A stretch of 64,000 nucleotides of DNA, taken from contig FREY01000004.1 of NCBI GenBank assembly GCA_900143635.1, forward strand, positions 124,001-188,000. The letters run 5' to 3'. Source of the stretch: Rhodobacteraceae bacterium Alg231-04 (lineage in GTDB: Bacteria; Pseudomonadota; Alphaproteobacteria; Rhodobacterales; Rhodobacteraceae). The notes beneath the pieces were generated by a model that did no database searches, was not told the origin of the DNA, and saw only the letters and a list, made by a program, of their open reading frames with translations. The position numbers and the translations under genes were made by a program. Below, piece by piece: positions 44,401 to 52,923 of this stretch (its first letter is position 1; each line of letters opens with the position of its first letter).

Positions 44401-44903
44401 CCAAGGGCTACCACAAGTTGCTGTCCTACAAGGACGAATACGAGGTGGCACGCCTGCTGCTAGACACCCGCAAGAAGGCCGAGGCGGAGTTTGATGGCGA
44501 TTTCAAACTGTCCTACAACCTCGCGCCGCCAATCCTTGGTGGAAGCGACGCCAATGGCCGCCCGAAGAAACGAAAATTCGGACCGGCGAGCGAAGGCATG
44601 TTTCGCCTGCTGGCGCGCCTCAAGGGGTTGCGGGGGACGCCGCTGGATATCTTTGGCTACACCGCCGAACGCAAGATGGAGCGCGCGCTGATCAAACAAT
44701 ATGAGCGCGACATGAAGGAGTGGCTGCCCAAGGCAACACCTGACATCCTCGAACCGCTCACCGCGCTGGCAGAGCTGCCCTTGCAGATCCGTGGCTTTGG
44801 CCCGGTCATGCAGGCAAATGAGGCAAAGGCCGCCAAGCAGCGCGAAGGCCTGCTGGCCTCCCTGCGTCAGGGTGGGCCGCAGTTGCAACAGGCGGCTGAA
44901 TAA
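41484..44903 (+). CDS. Indolepyruvate:ferredoxin oxidoreductase, fused alpha and beta subunits
   Basis: A 1139-residue fusion that oxidises aryl pyruvates, made from aromatic amino acids, to aryl-acetyl-CoA with ferredoxin as acceptor. In order it has an N-terminal pyrimidine-binding domain (YRGSPLGAVD near 53-62), a thiamine diphosphate domain (GEGANWIGEAP with DGTYNHSG near 475-505), a ferredoxin-like cluster site CEGCGDCGVQSNCVSIVP near 635-652, and a C-terminal gamma-type domain (GVGGTGVVTIGAVM near 722-735). GGGGAG lies seven bases before the ATG. IorA and IorB are separate in archaea and fused in many proteobacteria. The neighbouring LysR gene is a candidate regulator. Confidence 0.95.
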   Translation: MSTQDISLNDKYDLTKNQVLLNGTQALVRLMLMQKARDEAAGLNTAGLVTGYRGSPLGAVDLQMSRAEKQLAAADVKFQYGLNEDLAVTALWGAQQAEVRDEGKYDGVFGLWYGKGPGVDRSGDAIRHANMAGTSTHGGVLLAMGDDHTGESSTVLHQSEWSLLDCYLPIVSPAGVQEILDYGVYGYALSRFSGLWVGLKTMKDTIEVTSVVDASADRMQIVTPEFDMPDDGLNIRLDDDRFRQEDRIINYKRFAAEAFSHANKMDKRMWGKPGAKIGFVAAGKNWLDLVHALKLLNIDEAMAERLGITTYKVGQVWPMDMKGFHDWAEGLDLIVVVEEKRKLIEIQIKEAIFDDRKGRRVYGWYKGGAGTLHREELFPTRFALDPIMIAERLGEILIEEGRDTEAIRAGMSSLDEAKRADNAEELATRLPYFCSGCPHNSSTKLPEGSRAYAGIGCHFMVQWMDRETVGFTHMGGEGANWIGEAPFSKRKHVFQNLGDGTYNHSGVQAIRAALAEGTNITFKILYNDAVAMTGGQQAEGGLTAHRIAHELKAMGVQTMAVVYDEKEDVNASDFPTGTPMHERAELMNVQRQFEEVEGVSAIIYIQTCAAEKRRRRKRGLFPDPDQRVFINTDVCEGCGDCGVQSNCVSIVPKETELGRKRAIDQSSCNKDFSCLNGFCPSFVTLEGATVKKEATASIDLPHLPMPDLPAIDGTYNVVITGVGGTGVVTIGAVMAQAAQIDGKGAGMMEMAGLAQKGGAVSIHCRLANEPEDISAIRVATGECDALIGGDLVVSAGSKTLGLTSTGRTGAVVNSHEIITGQFTQDTEFRIPTGRLSLALEARLRDRLDLFDASELARAAMGDSIFSNMMVFGAAWQKGLVPISHQAIEQAIELNGAAVERNKRAFDIGRWAVLHPEEAAKLIAPAVVEKPKTLEEKIAFRADHLTAYQGPRLAKRYAKLLEGISDESLKEAVAKGYHKLLSYKDEYEVARLLLDTRKKAEAEFDGDFKLSYNLAPPILGGSDANGRPKKRKFGPASEGMFRLLARLKGLRGTPLDIFGYTAERKMERALIKQYERDMKEWLPKATPDILEPLTALAELPLQIRGFGPVMQANEAKAAKQREGLLASLRQGGPQLQQAAE

Positions 44904-45002
44904 GCGGCGCGGCAACACTGTTGTCATAGGCGTGTTACGGGGGCTGGGCAGTCTGTCTGCCCGCCCCTATGAAGCGGGGCAGTAAAGACGGAGACCGCCC
45001 GC

Positions 45003-45881
45003 ATGACCTCGCGCCGCCAGATTGCCCGCGACATTTCTTATGCCCATTCTGCCACCACCAAACCGGGGCGGGCGATGATCCGGGTGATGGAAAACACCAC
45101 CGGACGGTTGCAGCTGATCAAACGGGCGGATGGCTACGAACAGGATATCGCCGCCGGGCAGGACTTCTGGCAGGTCATGGTGGACCGCTATGGGCTGTCG
45201 CTGGATGTGGTCGGTGGCAGCTTGTCCAATATCCCCAAGGACCGGCCGCTGATCCTGCTGGCCAATCATCCCTACGGTATTCTGGACGGGCTGATGATGG
45301 GCCATATCCTGTCGCGGACCCGTGGTGATTTCCGTATTCTGGCCAACCACGTGTTCCGTAAGGCCGCAGATCTGGATCGGGTGGTGCTGCCAATCTCCTT
45401 CGATGAGACCAAGGAGGCAGTGCGCACCAACATCGAAACCCGCAAAGAGGCCCTGAACTATCTGGGCGAGGGCGGTGCGATTGGTGTCTTTCCCGGTGGG
45501 ACGGTCTCAACGGCGGCCAAGCCCTTTGCCCATCCGATGGATCCCGGCTGGCGCGGTTTTACCGCGCGTATGGTAGCCAAATCCGATGCGGTTGTGGTGC
45601 CGGTCTTCTTTGACGGCCATACCTCGCGCCTGTTCCAGATCGCCAGCCATCTGCACAACACCCTGCGCATGGGGCTGCTGATCAAGGAGTTCAAGAAACG
45701 CGTGGACACCTCTGTTCGGGTTGTGATCGGCGCGCCTTTGCAGCGGGATGTTCTGGACCCGCTGGCGGGGGACAGCAAAGCAATGATGGATTTCCTGCGC
45801 AAAGCCACGTATGAGCTGTCCCCGACACCTCTCAAATCTTATGGCTATGGGTTTGAGTTCGAGGAAAAACACCGCGCATGA
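45003..45881 (+). CDS. Lysophospholipid acyltransferase family protein
   Basis: The 292-residue protein matches the glycerolipid acyltransferase (PlsC-like) superfamily. NHPYGILDG at 88-96 is the catalytic His-Asp block, in the H-x5-D form of a subgroup rather than the usual H-x4-D; GVFPGGTVS near 161-169 is the later motif. It likely acylates lysolipids or ornithine-type lipids at the membrane (inference). No signal peptide or clear membrane anchor is seen. It begins 99 bases after ior and its stop abuts the next gene's alternative start, so it may share a transcript with murI. Confidence 0.87.
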   Translation: MTSRRQIARDISYAHSATTKPGRAMIRVMENTTGRLQLIKRADGYEQDIAAGQDFWQVMVDRYGLSLDVVGGSLSNIPKDRPLILLANHPYGILDGLMMGHILSRTRGDFRILANHVFRKAADLDRVVLPISFDETKEAVRTNIETRKEALNYLGEGGAIGVFPGGTVSTAAKPFAHPMDPGWRGFTARMVAKSDAVVVPVFFDGHTSRLFQIASHLHNTLRMGLLIKEFKKRVDTSVRVVIGAPLQRDVLDPLAGDSKAMMDFLRKATYELSPTPLKSYGYGFEFEEKHRA

Positions 45882-45890
45882 GTGAGTATT

Positions 45891-46700
45891 ATGGCTGTTG
45901 GCATTTTTGATTCTGGCCTGGGCGGGCTCACCGTCCTGAACGCCGCGCAGAAACGTCTGCCGGATGTGACCTTTCTCTACTACGGCGACAATGCCCGCGC
46001 GCCCTACGGTGTGCGTGATGCGGAAGATGTCTATCAGCTGACCAAGCAGGCTGTTCACGATATGTGGTCCAAGGGCTGCGATCTGGTCATTCTGGCCTGC
46101 AACACCGCCTCGGCGGCTGCGCTGCGGCGGATGCAGGAAGAAGGTCTGCCCAAGGGCAAACGGGTTCTGGGCGTCTTTGTTCCGCTGATTGAGGCGCTGA
46201 CCGAACGGCAATGGGGCGACAACTCGCCACCGCGTGAGGTTGAAGTGAAGCACGTGGCGCTGTTTGCCACCCCCGCAACTGTTGCCAGCCGGGCTTTTCA
46301 GCGCGAGCTGGCGTTCCGGGCCATTGGCGTGGATGTAGAGGCACAGGCCTGCGGCGGTGTGGTGGATGCCATAGAGGACGGCGACATGATCCTGTCTGAA
46401 GCGCTGGTGCGCTCCCATGTGGATGCGCTGATGCGCAAAATGCCGAAACCGCAGGCGGCCATTCTCGGCTGCACCCATTATCCGCTGATGGAAAAGGAAT
46501 TCCAGGCAGCGCTGGGCGAGAACGTGAAAGTGTTCAGCCAGGGCAATCTGGTGGCCGAGAGTCTGGCGGATTATCTGGAACGCCACCCGGACATGGCCGG
46601 AACCGGCGAAGGCGGCTATTTCACCACCGGTGATCCCAAGCGCGTCAGCGACCGGGCGACTCAGTTTCTCCGACGAGAAATCACATTTCAGGCGGCCTGA
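45891..46700 (+). CDS. murI: Glutamate racemase
   Basis: A 269-residue racemase that converts L- to D-glutamate for peptidoglycan. The catalytic cysteines are visible: Cys70 in LACNTAS and Cys194 in LGCTHYPL, with DSGLGG near residues 7-12. A GTG at 45882 would add three residues; I prefer the ATG at 45891 because the protein then starts [19 protein letters not shown] precedes it. It follows the acyltransferase gene directly (the GTG would touch its stop), so they are likely co-transcribed. Confidence 0.95.
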   Translation: MAVGIFDSGLGGLTVLNAAQKRLPDVTFLYYGDNARAPYGVRDAEDVYQLTKQAVHDMWSKGCDLVILACNTASAAALRRMQEEGLPKGKRVLGVFVPLIEALTERQWGDNSPPREVEVKHVALFATPATVASRAFQRELAFRAIGVDVEAQACGGVVDAIEDGDMILSEALVRSHVDALMRKMPKPQAAILGCTHYPLMEKEFQAALGENVKVFSQGNLVAESLADYLERHPDMAGTGEGGYFTTGDPKRVSDRATQFLRREITFQAA

Positions 46701-46729
46701 GCGGGATCCGGCCCAAGTTGCGCACTGTG

Positions 46730-46741
46730 TGACTTAGGTCA
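46730..46741 (+). promoter_or_regulatory. Weak FNR/CRP-like dyad before argC
   Basis: TGAC-TTAG-GTCA is a perfect dyad 82 bases before argC. It resembles but does not match the FNR box (TTGAT-N4-ATCAA). It may be a CRP/FNR-family site or chance. Confidence 0.3.
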
Positions 46742-46823
46742 AAGAACGCGTCGCCCAATCCCCCTATTCCCGTCGCAGTCACCTGCGGCAGCATTACGTG
46801 ACATCTGAAAGAAGAGGTCTGAC

Positions 46824-47852
46824 ATGACCCATAAAGTGGCTATCCTTGGCGCCTCGGGCTATACCGGCGCGGAACTGGTGCGGTTGATTGACCTGCACCC
46901 GAATATCGAAGTTGCGGCGCTGGGCGCCGAGCGTAAAGCGGGGATGAGCATGGCTCAGGTCTTCCCGCATCTGCGCCATCTGGATTTGCCGGTCCTGTGC
47001 AAAATCAGCGAGATCGATTTCTCTGCCATTGACCTGTGCTTCTGCGCTCTACCACATAAGACCAGCCAAGAAGTTATCTCGGCTCTGCCCAGTTCGGTGA
47101 AAGTGGTGGATCTGTCGGCCGACTTCCGGCTGCGCGACCCGGCTGAATATGAAAAATGGTACGGCAATCCGCACAGCGCGGTCGCGCTGCAGGAAACAGC
47201 GGTCTACGGCCTGACCGAGTTTTACCGTGAAGAGATCAAATCGGCCCGTCTGGTGGCCGGCACTGGCTGTAACGCCGCCACCGGCCAGTTTGCCTTGCGT
47301 CCGCTGATTGCGGATGGGGTGATTGATCTGGATGATATCATTCTGGACATGAAATGCGCCGTCTCTGGCGCGGGCCGTTCGCCCAAGGAAAACCTGCTGC
47401 ACGCCGAGCTGAGCGAGGGCTATCACCCCTATGCCATCGGCAGCACCCACCGGCATCTGGGTGAGTTTGACCAGGAATTTTCGGCCATCGCGGGCCGCCC
47501 GGTAAAGGTGCAGTTCACGCCGCATCTGGTGCCGGCCAACCGCGGCATTCTGGCGACCGTCTATGTGAAGGGCGATGCAGCCGCGATCCACGCGAGCTTT
47601 GCCAAGGCTTACACTGATGAGCCCTTTGTTGAGCTGTTGCCGATGGGCGAGGTGCCCTCGACCCGCCATGTGCGGGGATCGAATTTCTGCCATATCGGTG
47701 TTGCCGCCGACCGGATCGAAGGCCGCACAATCGTGACTGCGGCGCTGGACAATCTGACCAAAGGTAGCAGCGGGCAGGCCTTGCAGAACGCAAACCTGAT
47801 GTTAGGTGAGGAGGAGACGACGGGGCTGACAATAGCGCCGCTCTTCCCGTGA
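46824..47852 (+). CDS. argC: N-acetyl-gamma-glutamyl-phosphate reductase
   Basis: This 342-residue enzyme of arginine synthesis reduces N-acetylglutamyl phosphate with NADPH. The Rossmann motif [13 protein letters not shown] begins near residue 9, the catalytic Cys149 lies in [10 protein letters not shown], and a [10 protein letters not shown] loop follows near 186. The C-terminal HGVTxAL-type motif is replaced here by [18 protein letters not shown] lies ten bases before the ATG. It follows murI by 123 bases and is followed closely (7 bases) by ccmE, although the two are not functionally related. Confidence 0.96.
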   Translation: MTHKVAILGASGYTGAELVRLIDLHPNIEVAALGAERKAGMSMAQVFPHLRHLDLPVLCKISEIDFSAIDLCFCALPHKTSQEVISALPSSVKVVDLSADFRLRDPAEYEKWYGNPHSAVALQETAVYGLTEFYREEIKSARLVAGTGCNAATGQFALRPLIADGVIDLDDIILDMKCAVSGAGRSPKENLLHAELSEGYHPYAIGSTHRHLGEFDQEFSAIAGRPVKVQFTPHLVPANRGILATVYVKGDAAAIHASFAKAYTDEPFVELLPMGEVPSTRHVRGSNFCHIGVAADRIEGRTIVTAALDNLTKGSSGQALQNANLMLGEEETTGLTIAPLFP

Positions 47853-47859
47853 GGAAAAC

Positions 47860-48303
47860 ATGAAAACTCTGAAGAAACAACGCCGTATCCAAGTTATTGC
47901 TGTCGCCGCCGTGGCGCTGGTTCTGGCCACTGTGCTGATCGGAACCGCCATGCAGGACGGTATCAACTTCTTCCGCTCACCGGTTCAGGTGATGGAGGAA
48001 CCCCCGGCCGATAACGAGGTTTTCCGCCTGGGTGGCCTTGTTGAGGAAGGGTCTCTGGTGCGCGGTCAGGGCACCTCGGTCACCTTTTCGGTGACCGATG
48101 GCGGCGCGTCGGTCCCGGTGTCCTTCACCGGTGTGCTGCCTGATCTGTTCGAAGAAAATCAGGGTATGATCGGCACCGGCTCTTATAAGGACGGCGTGTT
48201 TGTCGCGACAGAGATCCTCGCCAAACACGATGAGACCTATATGCCCAAAGAGGTGATGGATGCGCTGAAGGAACAGGGTGTCTACGTAGAGCCGGAAAGC
48301 TGA
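47860..48303 (+). CDS. ccmE: Heme chaperone CcmE
   Basis: A 147-residue membrane-anchored protein with one N-terminal helix (about 10-30) and a beta-barrel domain outside the membrane. His123 in AKHDETYMP is the residue that binds heme covalently in the family, with the YMP tail intact. CcmE receives heme from CcmABCD and passes it to CcmF. It begins eight bases after argC and ends with a strong terminator. The CcmF and CcmH genes lie further on, beyond two lysis genes. Confidence 0.96.
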   Translation: MKTLKKQRRIQVIAVAAVALVLATVLIGTAMQDGINFFRSPVQVMEEPPADNEVFRLGGLVEEGSLVRGQGTSVTFSVTDGGASVPVSFTGVLPDLFEENQGMIGTGSYKDGVFVATEILAKHDETYMPKEVMDALKEQGVYVEPES

Positions 48304-48327
48304 TCTATCTCAATTTGTTGTAAAGCG

Positions 48328-48365
48328 GCGCCCCGCAGGCCTTGCCTGCGGGGCGCAGTTTTTTT
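48328..48365 (+). terminator. Terminator of ccmE
   Basis: GCGCCCCGCAGG (48328-48339) pairs with CCTGCGGGGCGC (48345-48356), followed by AGTTTTTTTC. It lies 25 bases after the stop. Confidence 0.93.
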
Positions 48366-48517
48366 CGGCTCCCGGACCCGGTGCGGCGGTGTCGGCGCGA
48401 TCCGGCCTTGCGATGGGTGCGGGCGTTGTTTGAGGGTCGTGCAACGCGCGCTGCGGTTAGCGGATGTCAGCCTTTGTGCAACAGGCTGGTGGATATGGTT
48501 CTAACCGGGGAAGGCCG

Positions 48518-49129
48518 ATGCGCACTGTCAGGCAGATTGCAGAACAGATTGTCGCCCGCGAGGGCGGCTATGTGAATGATCCCGACGATCCGGGCGGGGC
48601 GACAAAACATGGGGTCACGCTGGGAACCCTGCGGCGGTTGGGGCTGGATCTGACCGGTGACGGGCTGGTGGATGCGGCAGATGTCCGCCAGCTGAGCAGG
48701 TCGCGTGCCGTGGAGATTTTCATCCGCCATTACTTTGAGGCACCGGGCATCGCGCAGCTGCCGCAGGCGCTGCAGGCCAGTGTGTTTGACATGTATGTGA
48801 ATGCGGGCGCCCATGCGGTGAAAATCCTGCAGCGGCTGCTGTGTTCAATGGGGCAGATGGTGACCGTAGATGGGGTGATCGGCCCGCAGACGGCGGCGGC
48901 CTCTGTAGCGGTGTGCGATGTGGATGCCGGGCTGGTGCGCGATGCATACGGGGTGGCGCGGCGCAGCTATTATTTCGCTCTGGCGGACCGCCGCCCCGCC
49001 AGCCGGAAATACGCCCGCGCGCGGGCCGGGGGCAAAGGCGGCTGGATCAAACGGGCTGAAGAATTCATGTCGGTGGGCTTTCGCATGAGCACCGCTCAGT
49101 TTCAAAGGAGGGTCGCGTCATGGGGTTGA
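48518..49129 (+). CDS. GH108 endolysin, GTA lysis type
   Basis: A 203-residue peptidoglycan hydrolase of the glycoside hydrolase 108 family (N-acetylmuramidase). The catalytic region reads AREGGYVNDPDDPGGATKHG (13-31), with Glu15 as catalytic acid and the DDPGGATKHG motif typical of the family. There is no signal peptide, as for phage endolysins that need a holin. A C-terminal basic segment near 170-200 follows. In Rhodobacter capsulatus the gene transfer agent (GTA) uses this type of enzyme together with a 3-TM holin. GGGGAAGG lies six bases before the ATG. It overlaps the holin start by ten bases. Confidence 0.88.
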   Translation: MRTVRQIAEQIVAREGGYVNDPDDPGGATKHGVTLGTLRRLGLDLTGDGLVDAADVRQLSRSRAVEIFIRHYFEAPGIAQLPQALQASVFDMYVNAGAHAVKILQRLLCSMGQMVTVDGVIGPQTAAASVAVCDVDAGLVRDAYGVARRSYYFALADRRPASRKYARARAGGKGGWIKRAEEFMSVGFRMSTAQFQRRVASWG

Positions 49130-49623
49130 TCGGGCAGATACTGGGGCTGATTTTTGGCAACGGTCGCAATGCGCTGCGAGAAACGGTCGAAGTGTTTCGT
49201 GAAAACGCCGAGAATGGCGCCGAACGCGGGCAGGCGGCCTGGCAGGCCGCCTTGGCGCAGCACAGCGGAGAATTCGCTCGCGTCCAGAAAGGCGGCTTTG
49301 ACCGCTTCATGGATGGGGTGAACAGATTGCCGCGCCCGGCGCTGGCTTTGGGCACTTTGGCGCTGTTCATTTCGGCGATGGGGAACCCGGATTGGTTTGC
49401 TGCCCGGATGCAGGGGCTGGCGCTGGTGCCTGAACCCTTGTGGTGGCTTCTGGGTGTGGTGGTCTCCTTTTATTTCGGGGCCCGACACCAGCTGAAGGCA
49501 CAGGATTTTCAACGCGAGATGGCGCTGGTTCTGGCCCCGGTGGCACCCGGCGATTCGGTTGATGAAACCGAGAGCGGCAACCCGGCGCTGGAGCAGTGGA
49601 AAGCCGCGGCAAAGACCGGCTGA
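49120..49623 (+). CDS. GTA-type holin (3-TM family)
   Basis: The 167-residue membrane protein matches the GTA_holin_3TM type: a short hydrophobic N-terminus (1-13), a central amphipathic region, transmembrane helices near 73-88 and 105-121, and a polar C-terminus with acidic residues. Holins make holes through which endolysin reaches the wall. AAAGGAGG lies eight bases before the ATG, and the start is inside the end of the endolysin gene, so the pair is coupled. In R. capsulatus such genes are outside the GTA structural cluster and under its control. Here they sit between ccmE and ccmF. Confidence 0.85.
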   Translation: MGLIGQILGLIFGNGRNALRETVEVFRENAENGAERGQAAWQAALAQHSGEFARVQKGGFDRFMDGVNRLPRPALALGTLALFISAMGNPDWFAARMQGLALVPEPLWWLLGVVVSFYFGARHQLKAQDFQREMALVLAPVAPGDSVDETESGNPALEQWKAAAKTG

Positions 49624-49707
49624 GATCAGCTGAATTCCGCGTGATGCGGCCAGTTGTCCTGCTGCTTTGCCATGGTCTTGGCCCATCAATGGGCGTATAA
49701 CCGGGCC

Positions 49708-51675
49708 ATGATTACAGAGCTTGGCCACTTCGCCCTTATCCTCGCCTTTCTGATTGCCATCGTCCAGACGGTGGTGCCGATGATCGGAGCCCAGAAACGC
49801 TGGCCCGGCTGGATGGCCGTCGCCGAACCCGCAGCACAGGCGCAGTTCCTGTTCACCGCCTTTTCCTTTGGCGCGCTGACCTGGGCCTTCATGACCTCGG
49901 ACTTCTCGCTGAAACTGGTGACGCTCAACAGCCATTCGGCCAAACCGATGCTGTATAAAATCTCCGGAACATGGGGGAACCACGAAGGCTCGATGCTTTT
50001 GTGGGTGCTCATCGTGTCACTGTTCGGGGCCGTGGCCGCAGTCTTTGGCGGCGGGTTGCCGCCGGGGCTGAAGGCGCGTGTTCTGTCCGTACAAGGAGCG
50101 ATTGGCGTCGCGTTTTTTGCCTTTATCCTGTTCACATCCAACCCGTTTTTGCGTCTGGAAGTACCGCCGCTGGACGGGCAGGGGCTGAACCCGCTGTTGC
50201 AGGATCCGGGCCTCGCCTTCCATCCGCCGTTTCTCTACCTCGGCTATGTGGGGCTTTCGATGGCCTTTTCTTTTGCCGTGGCCGCCCTGATCGAGGGCCG
50301 GATTGACGCCGCATGGGGCCGCTGGGTGCGTCCCTGGACGCTGGCGGCCTGGATCTTCCTTACGCTTGGCATCGCGCTGGGGTCCTGGTGGGCCTATTAC
50401 GAACTGGGCTGGGGTGGATTCTGGTTCTGGGATCCGGTTGAAAACGCGTCTTTCATGCCCTGGATTCTGGCCGCTGCCCTGCTGCATTCGGCCATCGTGG
50501 TCGAAAAACGCGAGTCACTGAAGAGCTGGACCATCCTGCTGGCGATCCTTGCCTTCGGCTTCTCGCTGATGGGCACATTCATCGTGCGGTCCGGTCTGCT
50601 GACCTCGGTTCATGCCTTTGCATCCGATCCGGCGCGCGGGGTCTTTATCCTGCTCATCATGGCCTTCTTCACCGGCGGTGCGCTGACACTATTTGCTGCC
50701 CGTGCCCAGGCAATGGAGGCGCGTGGCGTCTTTGGTCTGGTCAGCCGTGAGACCGGTCTGGTGGCCAATAACGTGCTTCTGGCTGTTAGCTGTTTCGTTG
50801 TTTTCGTTGGCACCATGTGGCCGGTTCTGGCCGAGATGATGTTCGACCGCAAGCTCAGCGTCGGTGCGCCCTTCTTCAACGCGGCCTTCACCCCCTTCAT
50901 GGTTGGTATTGGGCTGATACTGCCAGTTGGCGCGATGCTGCCGTGGAAACGGGGCAAGCTGGGCCGCACGATCTGGCCGCTGCGCTATGCCTTTGGGCTG
51001 GCGCTGGCGCTGGCTGTACTGGCCTGGTCGGTCCAAAGCGGTAAATCGGCACTTGGTCCCGTTGGCCTGTTCCTTGGGTCCTGGATCGTCTTTGGTGCCA
51101 TCACCGATCTGTGGTCGCGCACCGGCAACAAGGGCCGCTTTGGTCGCCTGCTGCGCCTGCCGCGCGCGGATTGGGGCAAATGCGTCGCCCATGCCGGGCT
51201 TGGCATCACCATGTTTGCCATTGCCGGGCTGACCGCCTGGGAAAAGGAAGACATCCGCGTTGCCTATGCCGGGCAACCCTTCCAGGTCGGCCCCTATGAG
51301 CTGACGATGCAGGAAGTGCGCGATACACGTGGACCGAACTACTATTCGACCACCGCGGATGTTCTGGCGACCCGTGATGGCGAGTTTGTTGCAATGCTTC
51401 AGCCAGAGAAACGCTCTTATCCGGTGAGCCGCATGCCCACCACCGAGGCTGGCATCGACTACCGCTTTACCCGCGATCTCTATGTCGCACTTGGGGATGA
51501 GCAGGCCGATGGTGGCTGGACGCTGCGCACCTATATCAAACCTTGGACCAACTGGATCTGGGGCGGCACGCTGCTGATGGCGTTGGGTGGCTTGCTGAGC
51601 CTTAGCGACCGCCGGTTCCGGGTCGCATCAGGTGCGCGCAAAACGGCACAAGCGCAGGGAGTGGCAGCCGAATGA
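49708..51675 (+). CDS. ccmF: Cytochrome c maturation protein CcmF
   Basis: A 655-residue multi-helix inner-membrane heme lyase component that attaches heme to apocytochrome c. The WWD-type motif WGGFWFWDPVEN near 236-247 binds heme, and GSWWAYYELGW precedes it. Periplasmic His residues, as in HPPFLYLGYVG and NHEGSMLLW, are the heme ligands of the family. The start at 49708 gives MITELGHFALILAF; the frame extends to 49654 in sequence without protein character. It overlaps ccmH by four bases. It follows the holin gene by 84 bases. Confidence 0.96.
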   Translation: MITELGHFALILAFLIAIVQTVVPMIGAQKRWPGWMAVAEPAAQAQFLFTAFSFGALTWAFMTSDFSLKLVTLNSHSAKPMLYKISGTWGNHEGSMLLWVLIVSLFGAVAAVFGGGLPPGLKARVLSVQGAIGVAFFAFILFTSNPFLRLEVPPLDGQGLNPLLQDPGLAFHPPFLYLGYVGLSMAFSFAVAALIEGRIDAAWGRWVRPWTLAAWIFLTLGIALGSWWAYYELGWGGFWFWDPVENASFMPWILAAALLHSAIVVEKRESLKSWTILLAILAFGFSLMGTFIVRSGLLTSVHAFASDPARGVFILLIMAFFTGGALTLFAARAQAMEARGVFGLVSRETGLVANNVLLAVSCFVVFVGTMWPVLAEMMFDRKLSVGAPFFNAAFTPFMVGIGLILPVGAMLPWKRGKLGRTIWPLRYAFGLALALAVLAWSVQSGKSALGPVGLFLGSWIVFGAITDLWSRTGNKGRFGRLLRLPRADWGKCVAHAGLGITMFAIAGLTAWEKEDIRVAYAGQPFQVGPYELTMQEVRDTRGPNYYSTTADVLATRDGEFVAMLQPEKRSYPVSRMPTTEAGIDYRFTRDLYVALGDEQADGGWTLRTYIKPWTNWIWGGTLLMALGGLLSLSDRRFRVASGARKTAQAQGVAAE

Positions 51676-52157
51676 TCCGTTTTATCCCGACCTTTGTGCT
51701 GACAATTGCCCTGTCGCTTTCGCTGATCTTTGGTTCCACCACCCCAGCTCTGGCGGTGCAACCGGATGAGGTGTTGGAAGATCCGGCGCTGGAAGCCCGT
51801 GCCCGCGATCTGAGCAAGGATCTGCGTTGCTTGGTCTGCCGCAACGAAAGCATCGACGACAGCAACGCGACATTGGCCCGCGATCTGCGGCTTCTGGTGC
51901 GCGAACGTCTGGTGGCGGGTGACAGCGACAAGGAAGCAATGGATTTCATCGTGGAACGTTACGGTGAATATGTATTGCTGAACCCGACAACCAAGGGTGC
52001 CAATTGGCTGTTGTGGGCCGCTGGCCCGCTGATGCTGCTGCTGGCGCTTGGAATTTCCGTCGGCTATGTGCGCGGCCGGGCCAAAACCCCGCTGCAGAAT
52101 GCTGACGGGCTCAGTGAGGCGGAACAGGCCCGCCTGCAAGAGCTGATGAAGGAGTGA
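51672..52157 (+). CDS. ccmH: Cytochrome c maturation protein CcmH
   Basis: A 161-residue exported protein that keeps apocytochrome c thiols reduced and works with CcmF. It has a signal peptide (1-28), the redox motif LRCLVC with Cys53 and Cys56, and a C-terminal transmembrane helix near 116-133. It overlaps ccmF by ATGA, so it is translated with it. A CcmI gene does not follow; the next gene is a DUF2087 protein. The ccmA, B, C, D and G genes are not in this window. Confidence 0.95.
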   Translation: MIRFIPTFVLTIALSLSLIFGSTTPALAVQPDEVLEDPALEARARDLSKDLRCLVCRNESIDDSNATLARDLRLLVRERLVAGDSDKEAMDFIVERYGEYVLLNPTTKGANWLLWAAGPLMLLLALGISVGYVRGRAKTPLQNADGLSEAEQARLQELMKE

Positions 52158-52336
52158 TTGCCCACCGGGGCCGGATTTGATATTCAGGCCCCGGTCAGCA
52201 GTTCACCCAGGCTCCGCCACGCGCTAAACCTGCTTTCTCGAACCCCAGTATCCGGACCGCTTATCCAGGATACCCACGGACAAGGGCGGACCTCCACCCC
52301 GGCATGCCGGGCATCGGGTATCCGAAGGAGAAAGCC

Positions 52337-52852
52337 ATGTCCCGTGATGTGATCCAACTCACCATCGATGACCTGTCACAGTTCTGCAAAACCCTGCGTG
52401 CCGAACTGGATCAGCCGCCCAGCCATCTGGAAACCATGGGGCTTGTTGCCCGTGCGGCCGGCTATCGCAATTTCCAGCACCTGCGGGCGCAAAATGCGCC
52501 TAAACCAGCCGCCAACCGCAAACATGTGGACCGCGCCCTGCGCAATTTCGATGGGCGCGGACAGTTTGATAACTGGCCCTCGCGCACCTCGGTACAATAC
52601 CTGTGCCTCTGGGCGATCTGGGCCAATCTTCCCTCGCGCCAGACGCTTAATGAACGCCAGATTAGCGCCTGTATTGACGAGCTGTGCAGCTTTCGCGACG
52701 CACCCCGTATTCGCCGCACATTGGTCGAGATGAAGCTGCTGACCCGCAATCTGGATGGCTCCGCCTATCAACGGCAGCAGATGCCGGTTCCGCCCGAGGC
52801 CGAGGTGTTGATTGCAGCGGTGTCATCGCGGCGCAAACAAGGGGCCGGGTGA
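52337..52852 (+). CDS. DUF2087 domain protein
   Basis: This 171-residue protein has an N-terminal helical segment (DLSQFCKTLRAELDQPPSHLE) and the DUF2087 domain (about residues 72-148; FDGRGQFDNWPSRTSVQYLCL). DUF2087 often occurs in regulators, sometimes with a helix-turn-helix partner; this one could be a DNA-binding or ligand-binding protein, with Cys residues near positions 17 and 97. AAGGAG lies eight bases before the ATG. Three GTATCC-type sequences lie upstream (52248, 52268, 52318). It stands alone, before the enoyl-CoA hydratase gene by 71 bases. Confidence 0.75.
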   Translation: MSRDVIQLTIDDLSQFCKTLRAELDQPPSHLETMGLVARAAGYRNFQHLRAQNAPKPAANRKHVDRALRNFDGRGQFDNWPSRTSVQYLCLWAIWANLPSRQTLNERQISACIDELCSFRDAPRIRRTLVEMKLLTRNLDGSAYQRQQMPVPPEAEVLIAAVSSRRKQGAG

Positions 52853-52923
52853 CGCCGCGTTTTGGCTTTCCCTTCCACTGCGGCTGGGTCAACATGCGCG
52901 CGAACAAGTGATGAGGGCGATTG

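Noticed and set aside
46730-46741. Strong FNR box before argC
   Set aside because: The dyad TGAC-TTAG-GTCA differs from the consensus at key bases; kept only as a weak site.
48464-49623. Prophage remnant
   Set aside because: Only the endolysin and holin are present, in a conserved-looking place with no integrase, att repeats or structural genes, so a GTA lysis unit fits better.
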